NCBI GenBank assembly: GCA_020639155.1 | Contig: JACKHF010000002.1 | Span: 434,001 to 498,000, forward strand | Reading direction: 5' to 3' | DNA length: 64,000 bases | Origin: Phycisphaeraceae bacterium | GTDB taxonomy: Bacteria > Planctomycetota > Phycisphaerae > Phycisphaerales > UBA1924 | Part shown: one piece after another, positions 24,701-32,809 of the stretch | Position numbering within the stretch: position 1 is the stretch's first letter | Layout of the letters: every line of letters starts with the position of its first letter | The notes under the pieces: generated by a model | The model's database searches: none | What the model saw: only the letters and a program-made list of their open reading frames with translations | Told to the model about the DNA's origin: nothing | Program-made: the position numbers and the translations under genes

Positions 24701-25845
24701 ACATGACCCTCGGTGAGTACATGCCGGATGTTGGTTCTGAGGTCAAGGTTGATTTCGATGCGCTTGCGATTGTGAACTGGGCAAAGTCACGATTTGGCGT
24801 CGATCTTGATATCGCGGAGATTGAAGCCGGCGGTATTGAAGCTCGAAGAGCAATTCAGGATGCGCTGGAAGAAGCGGCAGTTGTTGGGATCGAGAACGCA
24901 AATCTTGACAAAGTCCCCGTGTATCTCGACAAGAACTACGGCCCCGATCAGCTTGCGGGCTGGGTGAAGCGCAAGTTTGAGGTCGAAGTAACGCGAGACG
25001 AGATTCTGCAGGCGCTGCATCGTCATACGGAAACGAATGAAGAGAAGGATGCGCCCGAAGCAGTGATCATGTCGCGCGTTGAAGAGGTGTATAAGGCAAA
25101 GGAGATTCGCTATCCCGTCGATTTCCGGCTCATGCTGACCCAATCCCAGATGGGCCAGAATCCGCAGGGCGCAATGCAGGGATTCATCGAGTGGGCGAAT
25201 CAGCGTTACGAACTTGGGCTCACTGCTGAAGATGCGATGAAACAATCACCGCAACAGATCCGCGAGAGATTGCTTGAAGCCTCACGCGAGTTCGTGAACT
25301 CTGGTCGCATCAAGAAAGAGATTGCAGATGCGATTTCTCAGCCCAACAGCGACGCACTGAAAGCGCACTTCACGAAGCGCTTCGGCACAGACGCCATGCT
25401 GCCGGACTGGTTGCTTGGTTTGAAGGGCGAAGAGCGCGAGCAGGCAATCCAGGGGCGCGTCGAGATGATGTTGCGAGCAGAGATGCAGCATCTTGAACAG
25501 CATCTGCTTATCCACACACTGGACACCGCATGGCGTGAGCACCTGCACTCGATGGATCAGCTTCGCGACGGCATCGGTTTCCGCGCGATGGCGCAGACCG
25601 ATCCACGCAACGAGTTCAAACGCGAGGGTGCACGGATCTACCGCCAGATGATGCGCGATGTCATCGATCGCGTGACAGACGATGTGCTGCGAGTCGAGCT
25701 TCGTCCGAATGCGCCCCAGCAGCGTCCTCCACAACAGATGATGCCGCCACAAGATCCGCCTCAGCAGGAGCAGAGGGCGGGCGCCGGCCCGATCAATACC
25801 GGTGGTGGCATCGCTGGCGGCGGGATCATCGGAGCTGGCTTCTAA
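21769..25845 (+). CDS. secA: Preprotein translocase ATPase SecA (oversized)
   Basis: 1358 residues from ATG 21769 (a GTG at 21745 is the alternative), against about 850-900 in E. coli or Bacillus. It drives proteins through SecYEG by ATP hydrolysis. Walker A MKTGEGKT is at about 206-213 and Walker B with DEVDSILIDEARTPLI at about 314. The preprotein cross-linking region and IRA helices are recognisable (TSVEKSE, TNMAGRGTDIKLG, LRGRSGRQGDKGSS). Extra material lies around residues 360-420 (coiled coil) and in an acidic insert at about 960-1190 within the C-terminal part. The usual zinc-binding C-terminal tail is missing, replaced by a Gln/Pro-rich then Gly-rich tail. Confidence 0.97.
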   Translation: MANKQGIPLIDPLLNMIIGSRNERFVKRYNSLVSQIGGQEDDIRKLTDGEIRDRARSLRQKISDGASPEDMLVDVFAVGREAMDRSIGIRSIFNPDQKFDPSQLPRAMQDLYKKIAEEAKQLPLLIPRTFVPDAKSPTPPQGEVDANDEFLGSTVVIPGWKRVRIPNELYYAVRELYPESRPPFRARPFDVQLIGGMVLYQGKIAEMKTGEGKTIVAPLAAALVASDGMKVHVVTVNDYLVQRDRDWTAPFFHALGLTVGAIHPQHMQPEGLKRLMYTCDVVYGTTSEFGFDYLRDNMKPTVDQQVQRRRDLAIVDEVDSILIDEARTPLIISGPAHESTPRYELADGLARFLVEKQRPWQELDDKISRAEERIKGLEGDIRNTRDKSQVPAWKQEVESLKSSIPQMELERDAHTQYYEIKEERKQVTLTHDGVAEAQKKAGLGSFYVDENMDIPHLLEQSLRAHVVYQRDRDYIVMDVPDQMTQRPTPSIVIVDTFTGRPMIGRQWSDGLHQAIECKEHVPIKQETQTVATVTIQNFFKMYKRLSGMTGTADTEAQEFHDIYSLDVVSIPTNEQIRRIDSDDRMYMREKDKWNAIVDEIKTFHDVGRPILVGTTSVEKSELVASMLSQKYNIKHNVLNAKQHEREANIIEDAGQLGSVMIATNMAGRGTDIKLGRLTREALREHWLKRDIAPRTLSVDDDDQTLREKVYRKIAPKFLEIDKKQAEDMQFDQLEIELLRHWTYQNTLLSERKIQSMNADQLRDALDAESRMILHNIRWYGSIEDMGGLHVVGTERHDSRRIDNQLRGRSGRQGDKGSSRFFVSTEDDMMRLFGVDKRMGVVSKLGLMKEGDAVDSPLLSKTIAGIQRKVEERNFQYRKQILEYDEVMEHQRQAFYGLRQRVLEGRDVHGLITEYLKTAIADKADEYLDEDYGYKCIAEYAREHVKSQISPERMRRKDAREIDTMIRREAGHDARQLINMTLGEYMPDVGSEVKVDFDALAIVNWAKSRFGVDLDIAEIEAGGIEARRAIQDALEEAAVVGIENANLDKVPVYLDKNYGPDQLAGWVKRKFEVEVTRDEILQALHRHTETNEEKDAPEAVIMSRVEEVYKAKEIRYPVDFRLMLTQSQMGQNPQGAMQGFIEWANQRYELGLTAEDAMKQSPQQIRERLLEASREFVNSGRIKKEIADAISQPNSDALKAHFTKRFGTDAMLPDWLLGLKGEEREQAIQGRVEMMLRAEMQHLEQHLLIHTLDTAWREHLHSMDQLRDGIGFRAMAQTDPRNEFKREGARIYRQMMRDVIDRVTDDVLRVELRPNAPQQRPPQQMMPPQDPPQQEQRAGAGPINTGGGIAGGGIIGAGF

Positions 25846-25978
25846 CCGGTCTGCGGCATCATTACACAAGAGAAACTCACAAGGTGGATCGGGCAATCCG
25901 GCCTTGCTCTGTTTGATGCTCCGTCTCGCGTGAGAATGCTGTATACTTTCTCTTGTTGAAATAAGCCTGGGAGGAAGT

Positions 25979-27514
25979 ATGCGCGCACTGCTTGGAATGT
26001 TTTGTGCTTTGACATGTGCGTGGGCTGTGCAGGCGCAGACGAGCGAGGTTCCACCGGAGGTGACTCGCGCCATTGCTCAGGCCGATCGAGAACTCGATCG
26101 GATTGCGACGCTCGACGAGCGAACAGAGCGCGACGCACGCGCCTTCGCCCTGCTGAATGATGTGCTCACACCGCAGCTCAATAATCTCGAACTTTCGGAT
26201 ACTGCAACAGCCGAACTCTGGAAAGATGCTGCGATAGCTGTGTTCTATTCGCACGATGTGGCATCTGTGCCGCTCGTTTCAACAATAGCAATGCGAACAC
26301 ATCCCCAGTATGCGGATGATGAGGTCTTGCGCGGTGTGCTGACTGAACTCAGGAAGATCAATCAGTTGTACAAACCGGATGAGGCCGCTGCACTTCGCGC
26401 CTTTGCCGAGCAGCGATGGGCAGAAGCGCAGTCCGGCGATATCAATGCGATGTTTGATGTTGGTGTGTGCATGGAGGATGGCACCGGCATGATGGTTGAT
26501 GTAGCAGAGGCTGCAAAGTGGTACCAGCGTGCCGCTGATGCTGGGCATGTGGGCGCATCAAAGCGATTAGGCCGGTTATGTTTGGCTGGGCAAGGTGTTG
26601 TCCGGAGTGAGGCGCGTGCAAAGACGTTGCTCGAATATGCTGCGAACCAGAACGATGCTGAAGCGATGTATCTGCTCGGAAAGCTCTTTCTTGAGAAGCG
26701 ACAGATCGCGGGCGGCACGACAAAGGCAGTGCAATGGCTCGAAGCAGCGGCCAATCAGAACCAGTACCAGGCGATGTTTCTGCTCGCACAACTGCACGAG
26801 CAGGGAACCGGGTTTGCCAAGGACGACGAGGCTGCAGCCGATCTGTATCGTACAGCTGCTGAGGGTGGCAATCCGAGCGCCATGCGCGCGCTGGGGATTC
26901 TGTATCGCGAGGGACGCGGTGTCCCAAGGATGGATTCCCTTGCCAACGACTGGCGCACAAAGTCGATAAACCAACAGCGTGAGGTGAAGGATACCGAGTG
27001 GAGCGAGGTGGGTTTCTTCGGCGTTGAGGTGCCACATGATCGTGTTGCATTTGTCTGCAACGTGTCGAACTCGATGAGCGGCAACAAGAAGATGCCGAAA
27101 CTGCGTGGCGAACTTATCACAATGTTGGATCGACTGCACGCAGACAAGATGTTCTCTATCTGCCTCTACAACGACCAGCCAGTTCCGCTTGGTGGCAGCA
27201 CCGACTGGACGCAAGCGACACCGCGCAACGTGCGTCGAGCAATCTCGCAGATCATGGCTGTCAAGCCGCAGGGAACATCGAACCCGGCCTTCGCGATTGA
27301 GCACGCGCTCTCACTCAGGCCCGCGCCGGAAGCCATTTTTTTCATTACCGACGTGTCGCATAGCGACAAGGTTGCCAACGCGATCAAGGAAGCAAACACA
27401 AAGACGCGGGTGCCGATCTACACCTTCACGCTCGGCTCGAACAAGGCGCAGAAGGTCATGAAGAAGATCGCAAATGAATCGGGTGGTACGTACAAGCATG
27501 TGCCTGCCGGGTAA
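25979..27514 (+). CDS. Secreted Sel1-repeat protein with C-terminal VWA-like domain
   Basis: 511 residues. GGGAGGAAG directly upstream supports the ATG at 25979, and TATACT near 25942 may be the -10. Signal peptide MRALLGMFCALTCAWAVQAQ. Residues about 140-325 hold five Sel1/TPR-like repeats (AMFDVGVCMEDGTGM, AMYLLGKLFLEK, AMFLLAQLHEQGTG, AMRALGILYREGRG). Residues 340-511 resemble a von Willebrand factor A domain, but the MIDAS line reads FVCNVSNSMSG, with Asn in place of the first Asp. It probably acts in the periplasm or at the surface as a protein-binding scaffold. A second copy of this architecture starts the far end of the window (63112). Confidence 0.85.
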   Translation: MRALLGMFCALTCAWAVQAQTSEVPPEVTRAIAQADRELDRIATLDERTERDARAFALLNDVLTPQLNNLELSDTATAELWKDAAIAVFYSHDVASVPLVSTIAMRTHPQYADDEVLRGVLTELRKINQLYKPDEAAALRAFAEQRWAEAQSGDINAMFDVGVCMEDGTGMMVDVAEAAKWYQRAADAGHVGASKRLGRLCLAGQGVVRSEARAKTLLEYAANQNDAEAMYLLGKLFLEKRQIAGGTTKAVQWLEAAANQNQYQAMFLLAQLHEQGTGFAKDDEAAADLYRTAAEGGNPSAMRALGILYREGRGVPRMDSLANDWRTKSINQQREVKDTEWSEVGFFGVEVPHDRVAFVCNVSNSMSGNKKMPKLRGELITMLDRLHADKMFSICLYNDQPVPLGGSTDWTQATPRNVRRAISQIMAVKPQGTSNPAFAIEHALSLRPAPEAIFFITDVSHSDKVANAIKEANTKTRVPIYTFTLGSNKAQKVMKKIANESGGTYKHVPAG

Positions 27515-27583
27515 CCGAACACGATGCCACTTCCCAGCGCTGCTCGCATTACTTGCTCTCGTTGACAGGATATGCCTCTGTGT

Positions 27584-28309
27584 TCACCGCCAAAGATCAA
27601 TAAAATGTTGCTTATGTGATTGCCAGCCGAATCGGACATGGTCTGTGAATATCCATGCGCAATGATGTGGCCTAGCTACTTTTTCGAGCTGTTCTGCAAT
27701 ATGCCAAATTAGATTAAAGGCAGATCGGCATGCCCATTTTGCAACTTGCGGGCTTTGAATTTGAAAATACCACCCTGCAAGCACATCTTTGTCACCAGGT
27801 TTATTAATGCAGTATCCCCTGTTAAAAAGATCCACAACAGCACCATGGGCTTTCCCGGGGTTATTAGTTGCCTTGGGTTTTAAATGTACTAACTCATTGC
27901 GAAGATCATTTAGTTGCTGTGCGCTTTGCAATGGTTCGCTTCCGTCGCAAAGGACATTGCCACCTAATACAATTGAAGCAGCCCTGTACTTGGAGAGTGC
28001 GCGAGCGTTGTTTTTTTCTAACATTGACACCAGAGATGCGGTGTTTACCAGCTCTGTCGGCCGTGGATTGCATCCAGTGAGCTGGTCGAGATCCAAATGG
28101 ATAACAAGCTCATTGATGAAGCATTCCATCGACATTGCAGCAAGGACTATACTCTCAATAACACCATCGGCCGAGGCTGCGCTTGGAAAAGAGATTCTAT
28201 GCTCTATTGATCTGACGGCATTGCTTGCAGCTGTAATCCACATATTGCGAGAACAGTGGGCCCAGCCCATTTGCATTTTCTTAAGTGAATCAGTTATGTG
28301 GCTTTGCAT
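27584..28309 (-). CDS. HEPN-like hypothetical protein, probably acquired
   Basis: 241 residues from ATG 28309. It is helical throughout, with IVLAAMSMECFINELVIHLD (about 58-77) and LNDLRNELVHLKPK (about 132-145). The latter contains R-N-E-L-V-H, which fits the R-x4-H ribonuclease motif of HEPN domains, placed after a long helix as in that superfamily. The gene is visibly richer in A+T than its neighbours and stands alone between two conserved genes, suggesting transfer. A nucleotidyltransferase partner, as in MNT-HEPN pairs, is not present. Function as an RNase toxin or defence effector is inferred. Confidence 0.6.
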   Translation of the reverse strand: MQSHITDSLKKMQMGWAHCSRNMWITAASNAVRSIEHRISFPSAASADGVIESIVLAAMSMECFINELVIHLDLDQLTGCNPRPTELVNTASLVSMLEKNNARALSKYRAASIVLGGNVLCDGSEPLQSAQQLNDLRNELVHLKPKATNNPGKAHGAVVDLFNRGYCINKPGDKDVLAGWYFQIQSPQVAKWACRSAFNLIWHIAEQLEKVARPHHCAWIFTDHVRFGWQSHKQHFIDLWR

Positions 28310-28335
28310 TCATTGCCATATGAAAAAAACTTGAA

Positions 28336-29310
28336 TCAATACGCCAGGCACGCCTCGATGCCTGACCTGATCCGCTTGGAGTCGGGCAGGTAGTCGAGTT
28401 CCAGCTTGTAGTATGGCATGACCGTGTCGAACCCTGCCACGCGCTGAACGGGCGCTTCGAGGTTCAGGAAGCAGCGTTCCTGGATAATGCTCGATATTTC
28501 TGCACCCATGCCGCCAGTGAGGCAGGCCTCGTGCGCGATGACGCATCGCCCGGTCTTCGCCACACTCTCAGCGATGCAGTCCTCGTCGAACGGATAGATC
28601 GAGCGCAGATCAATGAGTTCCACCGAGATGTCCTCGGGCAGGTTGTCGAGCGCTTCGAGACACTGGAAGACGCTCGCGCCCCAAGTGACGACGGTGATGT
28701 CGGTGCCCTCAGAGACGACCTTGGCCTCGCCGATCGGGATGGTGTAGTCTTCGTCCGGCACTTCCTCGCGGAACGCGCGGTACACGCGCTTCGGCTCAAA
28801 GAACACGACAGGATCAGGGTCGCGGATGGCTGACAGCAACAGTCCCTTGGCGTCGTACGGCGTTGATGGCATGACGACTTTGAGCCCCGGTGTGTGGGCG
28901 TAGACTGCTTCGGGCGAATCCGAGTGGAGTTCCGGTGCGTGGATGCCGCCGCCAACGGGCACGCGAACTGTCATCGGTACGGTGATTGCGCCGCGGGTTC
29001 GTGTGCGGAACCGGGCACCATGATGGACAAGTTGGTCGTAGGCTGGCCCCATGAACCCCTCGAACTGGATCTCGGGAATGGGACGCATCCCAGCCATGGC
29101 AAGCCCGATGGCGGTGCCCATGATCCCCGATTCTGCGAGCGGGGTGTCCATGACACGATCAGCGCCGAACTTCTGGTAGAGCCCCTCTGTGACGCGGAAA
29201 ACGCCGCCATTGAGCCCGACGTCCTCACCGAGGCAGACGACGCGCTCGTCGCGTTCCATCTCGTAGGCGAGGGTCTGGTTGATCGACTGGACGAGGGTGA
29301 GTTGTGCCAT
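28336..29310 (-). CDS. 2-oxoacid dehydrogenase E1 component, beta subunit
   Basis: 324 residues from ATG 29310 (MAQLTLVQSINQTLAYEM), the normal length and start for PdhB/BkdB/AcoB proteins; a longer upstream frame is ignored. Recognisable features: GEDVGLNGGVFRVTEGL, DTPLAESGIMG, FEGFMGPAYDQL, PVGGGIHAPELHSDSPEA, and the C-terminal transketolase half with THE-like EACLTGGMGAE. It binds thiamine diphosphate at the alpha-beta interface and decarboxylates pyruvate or a branched-chain 2-oxoacid. No alpha subunit is adjacent; the E2 gene lies 3.5 kb away on the other strand. Confidence 0.93.
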   Translation of the reverse strand: MAQLTLVQSINQTLAYEMERDERVVCLGEDVGLNGGVFRVTEGLYQKFGADRVMDTPLAESGIMGTAIGLAMAGMRPIPEIQFEGFMGPAYDQLVHHGARFRTRTRGAITVPMTVRVPVGGGIHAPELHSDSPEAVYAHTPGLKVVMPSTPYDAKGLLLSAIRDPDPVVFFEPKRVYRAFREEVPDEDYTIPIGEAKVVSEGTDITVVTWGASVFQCLEALDNLPEDISVELIDLRSIYPFDEDCIAESVAKTGRCVIAHEACLTGGMGAEISSIIQERCFLNLEAPVQRVAGFDTVMPYYKLELDYLPDSKRIRSGIEACLAY

Positions 29311-29460
29311 GGACGATGGTAGGAAAGCATGATGCGAATGGCATCGATAGGCCGCGAAGTTCTGGGTTCGATAGGGTGAGCACGAGCGCGATTGGGTCAG
29401 CCTATACAATACAAGCGACAGGACTCGTGGGGTTTCAAGCCGCAGACAAGGAGAACAAGT

Positions 29461-30105
29461 ATGGCACGTTTGAAGCAGACAGCATTGATGGCATTCTGTG
29501 TTGGTGGAGCATTTGTGCTCGGACAATCGATCGCATCGAACTCGGTTGGAACTGCTGTCGCAGCCCAGCCTGAGATGGACGGCGATCAGCCCGACATGTC
29601 CATGATGGGCCCGACGGAGTATCACAAGAAGATGGCAGGGATGCTCGGCGAATGGGATGTTGTTGTGCAGTTCAAGATGTCACCATCGGATGCAGAATGG
29701 ACGGAATCCAAAGGCACGATTACACGCAAGTGGATTCTCGACGGCATGTTCATGCAGGAGGAAGTGAACGCATCCATGGGACCGGGTATGCCCGAGTTCA
29801 AGGGCATCGGAACGATGGGATACAACACGTTCACGGGTGAGTATGAGTCGAGCTGGATGGAGAACACGTCATCACCAATTACATCGGCGACGGGTTCTTA
29901 CGACGAAGCCACAATGACGTGGACGTTCATCGGTGATATGTTCAATCCGATGACCGGGGAGAAGGTCAAGTCAAAGCAGGTCTACATTGAGTCCGACCCA
30001 AATCGTCATATCCTTGAGTCATACATTCTCATGGACAACGGTGAGTACTGGCAGAGTTTCAAGGGTGTTTCTGAGCGCCGTGGTGCGCGAAGCGGAACCC
30101 GATGA
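29461..30105 (+). CDS. Secreted DUF1579 family protein
   Basis: 214 residues. AAGGAG at 8 nt supports ATG 29461. Signal peptide (MARLKQTALMAFCVGGAFVLGQSIA). The mature part matches DUF1579 (HKKMAGMLGEWDVVVQFKM, GITRKWILDG-like GTITRKWILDGMFMQEEV, GIGTMGYNTFTGEYESSWMENTSS, YILMDNGEYWQSF), a lipocalin-like beta fold of unknown function common in planctomycetes. A terminator follows at 30135. Confidence 0.88.
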   Translation: MARLKQTALMAFCVGGAFVLGQSIASNSVGTAVAAQPEMDGDQPDMSMMGPTEYHKKMAGMLGEWDVVVQFKMSPSDAEWTESKGTITRKWILDGMFMQEEVNASMGPGMPEFKGIGTMGYNTFTGEYESSWMENTSSPITSATGSYDEATMTWTFIGDMFNPMTGEKVKSKQVYIESDPNRHILESYILMDNGEYWQSFKGVSERRGARSGTR

Positions 30106-30134
30106 AGCGATGCTTTGAGTAAGGAAAACTCCAC

Positions 30135-30165
30135 AACCGGGGGCATGATGCTCCCGGTTTGTTTA
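30135..30165 (+). terminator. Intrinsic terminator after DUF1579 gene
   Basis: AACCGGG (30135-30141) pairs with CCCGGTT (30153-30159), followed by TTGTTTAT. Confidence 0.75.
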
Positions 30166-30209
30166 TACTGGATTGGGTTTGTGCCAACGTAGTCAGAGAG
30201 GATGTCGCA

Positions 30210-30785
30210 ATGAAATGGATTCTTGGCTTTGTCGTTGCAGCGGTTGCTGTTTGCGCTGGAGGGGTCGTTGCTCTGCAGCCAGAAAAAGAACAACAGCAGC
30301 AGGAAGTTCATACAGAGCCAACGTTGATCGCGTCATTGGGATGGGAGCGTGGATATACCTTTACCCCGCCTCCAACTCATGTAATTGTCGCTGTGTGGGA
30401 TGATGGAGTCGTTGTGTGGAACTCGACCCCTCATGGGGGCCCAACGTACTACTTTTCAACTGTGTCGAAGGAAGCGCTTGCAAGACTCAAAGATCAAACA
30501 AACAAGCTGGATCTGCGAGGTGTTCGTGGCCGCCATCACGCGCCACCTGACAGCTCTTGCTTCAGATTGCGATTTGTCTCTGCGCATGAGCAGTTGCCTA
30601 TAAGACTTTCGATCTCGCACTCTGGGTTCTTGTCCGGGACCGATTCCAAGTTTATTGAAGCATGGTGGATTGTGAGCACCGAACTTCAACAGATTAGGCC
30701 TGGTGTAGGCACGCGATTGCTTGACTCTGAAGAGATGCAGGAAAGATTCAAGGAGACGTTTCCAGGCCTTGAGCTTGGGAGCTAA
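30210..30785 (+). CDS. Secreted hypothetical protein
   Basis: 191 residues from ATG 30210 with AGAGAGG 9 nt upstream. A signal peptide or single N-terminal anchor (MKWILGFVVAAVAVCAGGVVAL) is followed by a Gln/Glu run. The domain begins GWERGYTFTPPPTHVIVAVWDDGVVVW and contains GGPTYYFSTVSKEALARL; similar 'wdDG.vvW' proteins are common in planctomycetes without assigned function. It ends 25 nt before the pentapeptide gene, so the two may be cotranscribed. Confidence 0.65.
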   Translation: MKWILGFVVAAVAVCAGGVVALQPEKEQQQQEVHTEPTLIASLGWERGYTFTPPPTHVIVAVWDDGVVVWNSTPHGGPTYYFSTVSKEALARLKDQTNKLDLRGVRGRHHAPPDSSCFRLRFVSAHEQLPIRLSISHSGFLSGTDSKFIEAWWIVSTELQQIRPGVGTRLLDSEEMQERFKETFPGLELGS

Positions 30786-30810
30786 CTTCACTGGTGAGAT
30801 ATATTCGCAC

Positions 30811-31452
30811 ATGGATACACCAACTCCTGAACTTCCCGATCTTCCAGAGAGAGAATCACTTCGGGCTGTACTGAGCGAGGAGTTTTCTCATCGCATGGAG
30901 TTTCATAACGCGCTGCTGGAGGAGCATTCATTTTCAGGTGATTCACCGCAACAGTGGCGATTGGAACGTTGTATTGCCTGCCGGGTGCAGGCTGCTCACC
31001 TGCGATTCTCCACATGCGTCATGATTGATGTTGCACTCGATCGATGCGATCTTGCGAACACAGATCTGGGGCAAGCGAGGTTCCGGCGGTGCTGTTTGTC
31101 CAACTGCAAACTGACCGGATTGAGTGCTGCTGACAGCTCGTTCCACTCGGTACGATTTACCGACTGTGTGCTGGAGATGGCAATCTTTCAGCGATCGTCG
31201 TTCCGTGACGTGGTGTTCGAGCGATGCGTGCTGCGTGAGGCAGACTTTGACGGTGCTGATTTGTCAGGCGCATGTTTTGGGGAGTGCGATCTGCGCCGAA
31301 GCAATCTTGCGTTTGCGAACGTGAAAGGCGCTGACTTTCGCACATGCAAAGTTGAAGGATTCACCTGCTCGCCCGACGGTTTGCGCGGCGCGGTCTTTGA
31401 TGTTCAGCAGGCGCCGGATATTGCCCGGCTGCTTGGTGTTGAGTTCAAATAA
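30811..31452 (+). CDS. Pentapeptide-repeat protein
   Basis: 213 residues from ATG 30811. From about residue 65 to 195 it shows pentapeptide-type A(D/N)Lxx repeats with many Cys: CDLANTDLGQARFRRCCLSNCKL, DFDGADLSGACFGECDLRRSNLAFANVKGADF (as separate blocks). This should fold as a right-handed quadrilateral beta-helix. The N-terminal 60 residues are acidic. Cytoplasmic; no DNA-gyrase mimicry can be claimed from sequence alone. Confidence 0.88.
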   Translation: MDTPTPELPDLPERESLRAVLSEEFSHRMEFHNALLEEHSFSGDSPQQWRLERCIACRVQAAHLRFSTCVMIDVALDRCDLANTDLGQARFRRCCLSNCKLTGLSAADSSFHSVRFTDCVLEMAIFQRSSFRDVVFERCVLREADFDGADLSGACFGECDLRRSNLAFANVKGADFRTCKVEGFTCSPDGLRGAVFDVQQAPDIARLLGVEFK

Positions 31453-31474
31453 TAGTAATAAAATAACCGCTGGT

Positions 31475-31954
31475 TCAGCCGTACTGCTGCGCGATCATCC
31501 ATTCGAGCACGCTGCTCTGCGGGAGTGGATTAATGCCAATGTGACGGAGCATGTTGACGCACTGGGCCCGATGGTGCATCCCGTGTGTTGTCACATGAAC
31601 AATTACGTTCCCTCTCGGGAAAGCGTACTCGCGTCCGCCGCGCGAGCCCTTCGCGATCGCGTCAACGGGATGCGCGCGTGCGATCTGCGCGAACTCATCA
31701 GCGACATCGTTGTGGAGCGCGAGCAGGTCAGTCTGTGAGCGGCGTTCACCCTCAAGACGCGGGCGAAACTCCGATTCTCGCAGCATGTCTGTCCATCCTC
31801 GCATTGCGCCGAGAATGTGCGTGATTGTGTCGTGGAGTGTCCCCAGACCCATTTCGAATGTGCGATGGAACTGGTCGTCGGTAAGCCGCCCGCACGCGTT
31901 GATGATGTTGTTTGTGGCCCAGCGATCGTGGGCCAGCATTGTGTCGAGGAGCAC
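31475..31954 (-). CDS. DinB-family protein
   Basis: 159 residues, a four-helix-bundle DinB/YfiT-like protein. The metal triad is visible: His in LHDTITHILGAM (about 41-47) and the two His in THGMHHRAQCVNML (about 123-129). Such proteins are thiol-dependent metalloenzymes or stress proteins. N-terminal LLDTMLAHDRWATNNIINAC is typical. It converges with the pentapeptide gene, 22 nt apart. Confidence 0.9.
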   Translation of the reverse strand: MLLDTMLAHDRWATNNIINACGRLTDDQFHRTFEMGLGTLHDTITHILGAMRGWTDMLRESEFRPRLEGERRSQTDLLALHNDVADEFAQIARAHPVDAIAKGSRGGREYAFPRGNVIVHVTTHGMHHRAQCVNMLRHIGINPLPQSSVLEWMIAQQYG

Positions 31955-31990
31955 AACAGTTCTCCTGATTTGGAGTTGTTTGCGAATGTG

Positions 31991-32626
31991 TTACGTTCCA
32001 ACTTCGTCTGCTTGCCCAATCGAAAACGCGGTAGCGACCGCAAGGAAGCCCCAGAGCAGATCAAAGAGACCGAAGCTGGCTTTGAACACAGCATTTGTTG
32101 TGATCGATTGTCCTTGTGCAAACCCCTGATCCATAAATCCTTGAAGTTCCCTGATCGTCTCGTTCTTTTCATCCTGACTGAGTGAGTCCCAGTATTGCTC
32201 GGCTTCGCTCCAGACGGCTTGTGGAAAATCGGCTTGTGATTCGGCGGTTTCAAACGATGAGCCGGCCGGCCATTGCAAAGTCTCGCCCTGTGCCTCGTGC
32301 TCTGCAGCAACTTCGTAGGCGATGTTGATCATGACCGTTTCTTCTGTGACAACAATGCTGCCATACTCGCTGGCGACTTTGTCTGCAATCATCACAGCGG
32401 TGATGTACTTCCCGCCAACAACAGAGAGCAGAGCAATCACGGCAGCGATGACACCCGTGGTGGCAGATGCTTCTTTTTGAGCGCCGAGTGCCATCGCGAA
32501 TCCAACAAGTCCTCCAATACCCCACGCTGCCCAGCCGATCTCAAGTTCGAGGTAGTACGCGATCAACGCCCAGAGGATTGCCCCAACTGCACCTGCGATC
32601 GATGCGAGCACGATTCCTTTCGTCAT
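31991..32626 (-). CDS. Membrane protein of unknown function
   Basis: 211 residues. The ATG at 32626 is fixed by GGAGGT 5 nt upstream; a longer frame to 32818 is rejected. Three N-terminal hydrophobic segments (GIVLASIAGAVGAILWALIA, GWAAWGIGGLVGFAMAL, VIAAVIALLSVVGG) are followed by a soluble, acidic domain rich in Glu/Gln and a C-terminal segment (FGLFDLLWGFLAVATAF). The pattern is common among planctomycete proteins of no known function. Its start is divergent from the E2 gene. Confidence 0.75.
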   Translation of the reverse strand: MTKGIVLASIAGAVGAILWALIAYYLELEIGWAAWGIGGLVGFAMALGAQKEASATTGVIAAVIALLSVVGGKYITAVMIADKVASEYGSIVVTEETVMINIAYEVAAEHEAQGETLQWPAGSSFETAESQADFPQAVWSEAEQYWDSLSQDEKNETIRELQGFMDQGFAQGQSITTNAVFKASFGLFDLLWGFLAVATAFSIGQADEVGT

Positions 32627-32809
32627 GATGTACCTCCATGCCCCACGAGAGCGTCGGGCGACACAAAGTACCACCAAGGCAGGTTGTGTGCAAGTGTGCA
32701 TTGGATGCCTACCACTTGCTGAGTACGCTCCTAGAATCATGCTCACGAGACAGATGCCAAACAAAACACGATCGAGATCAGCGTCCGCTGATGACGTTCC
32801 GGAGACACT

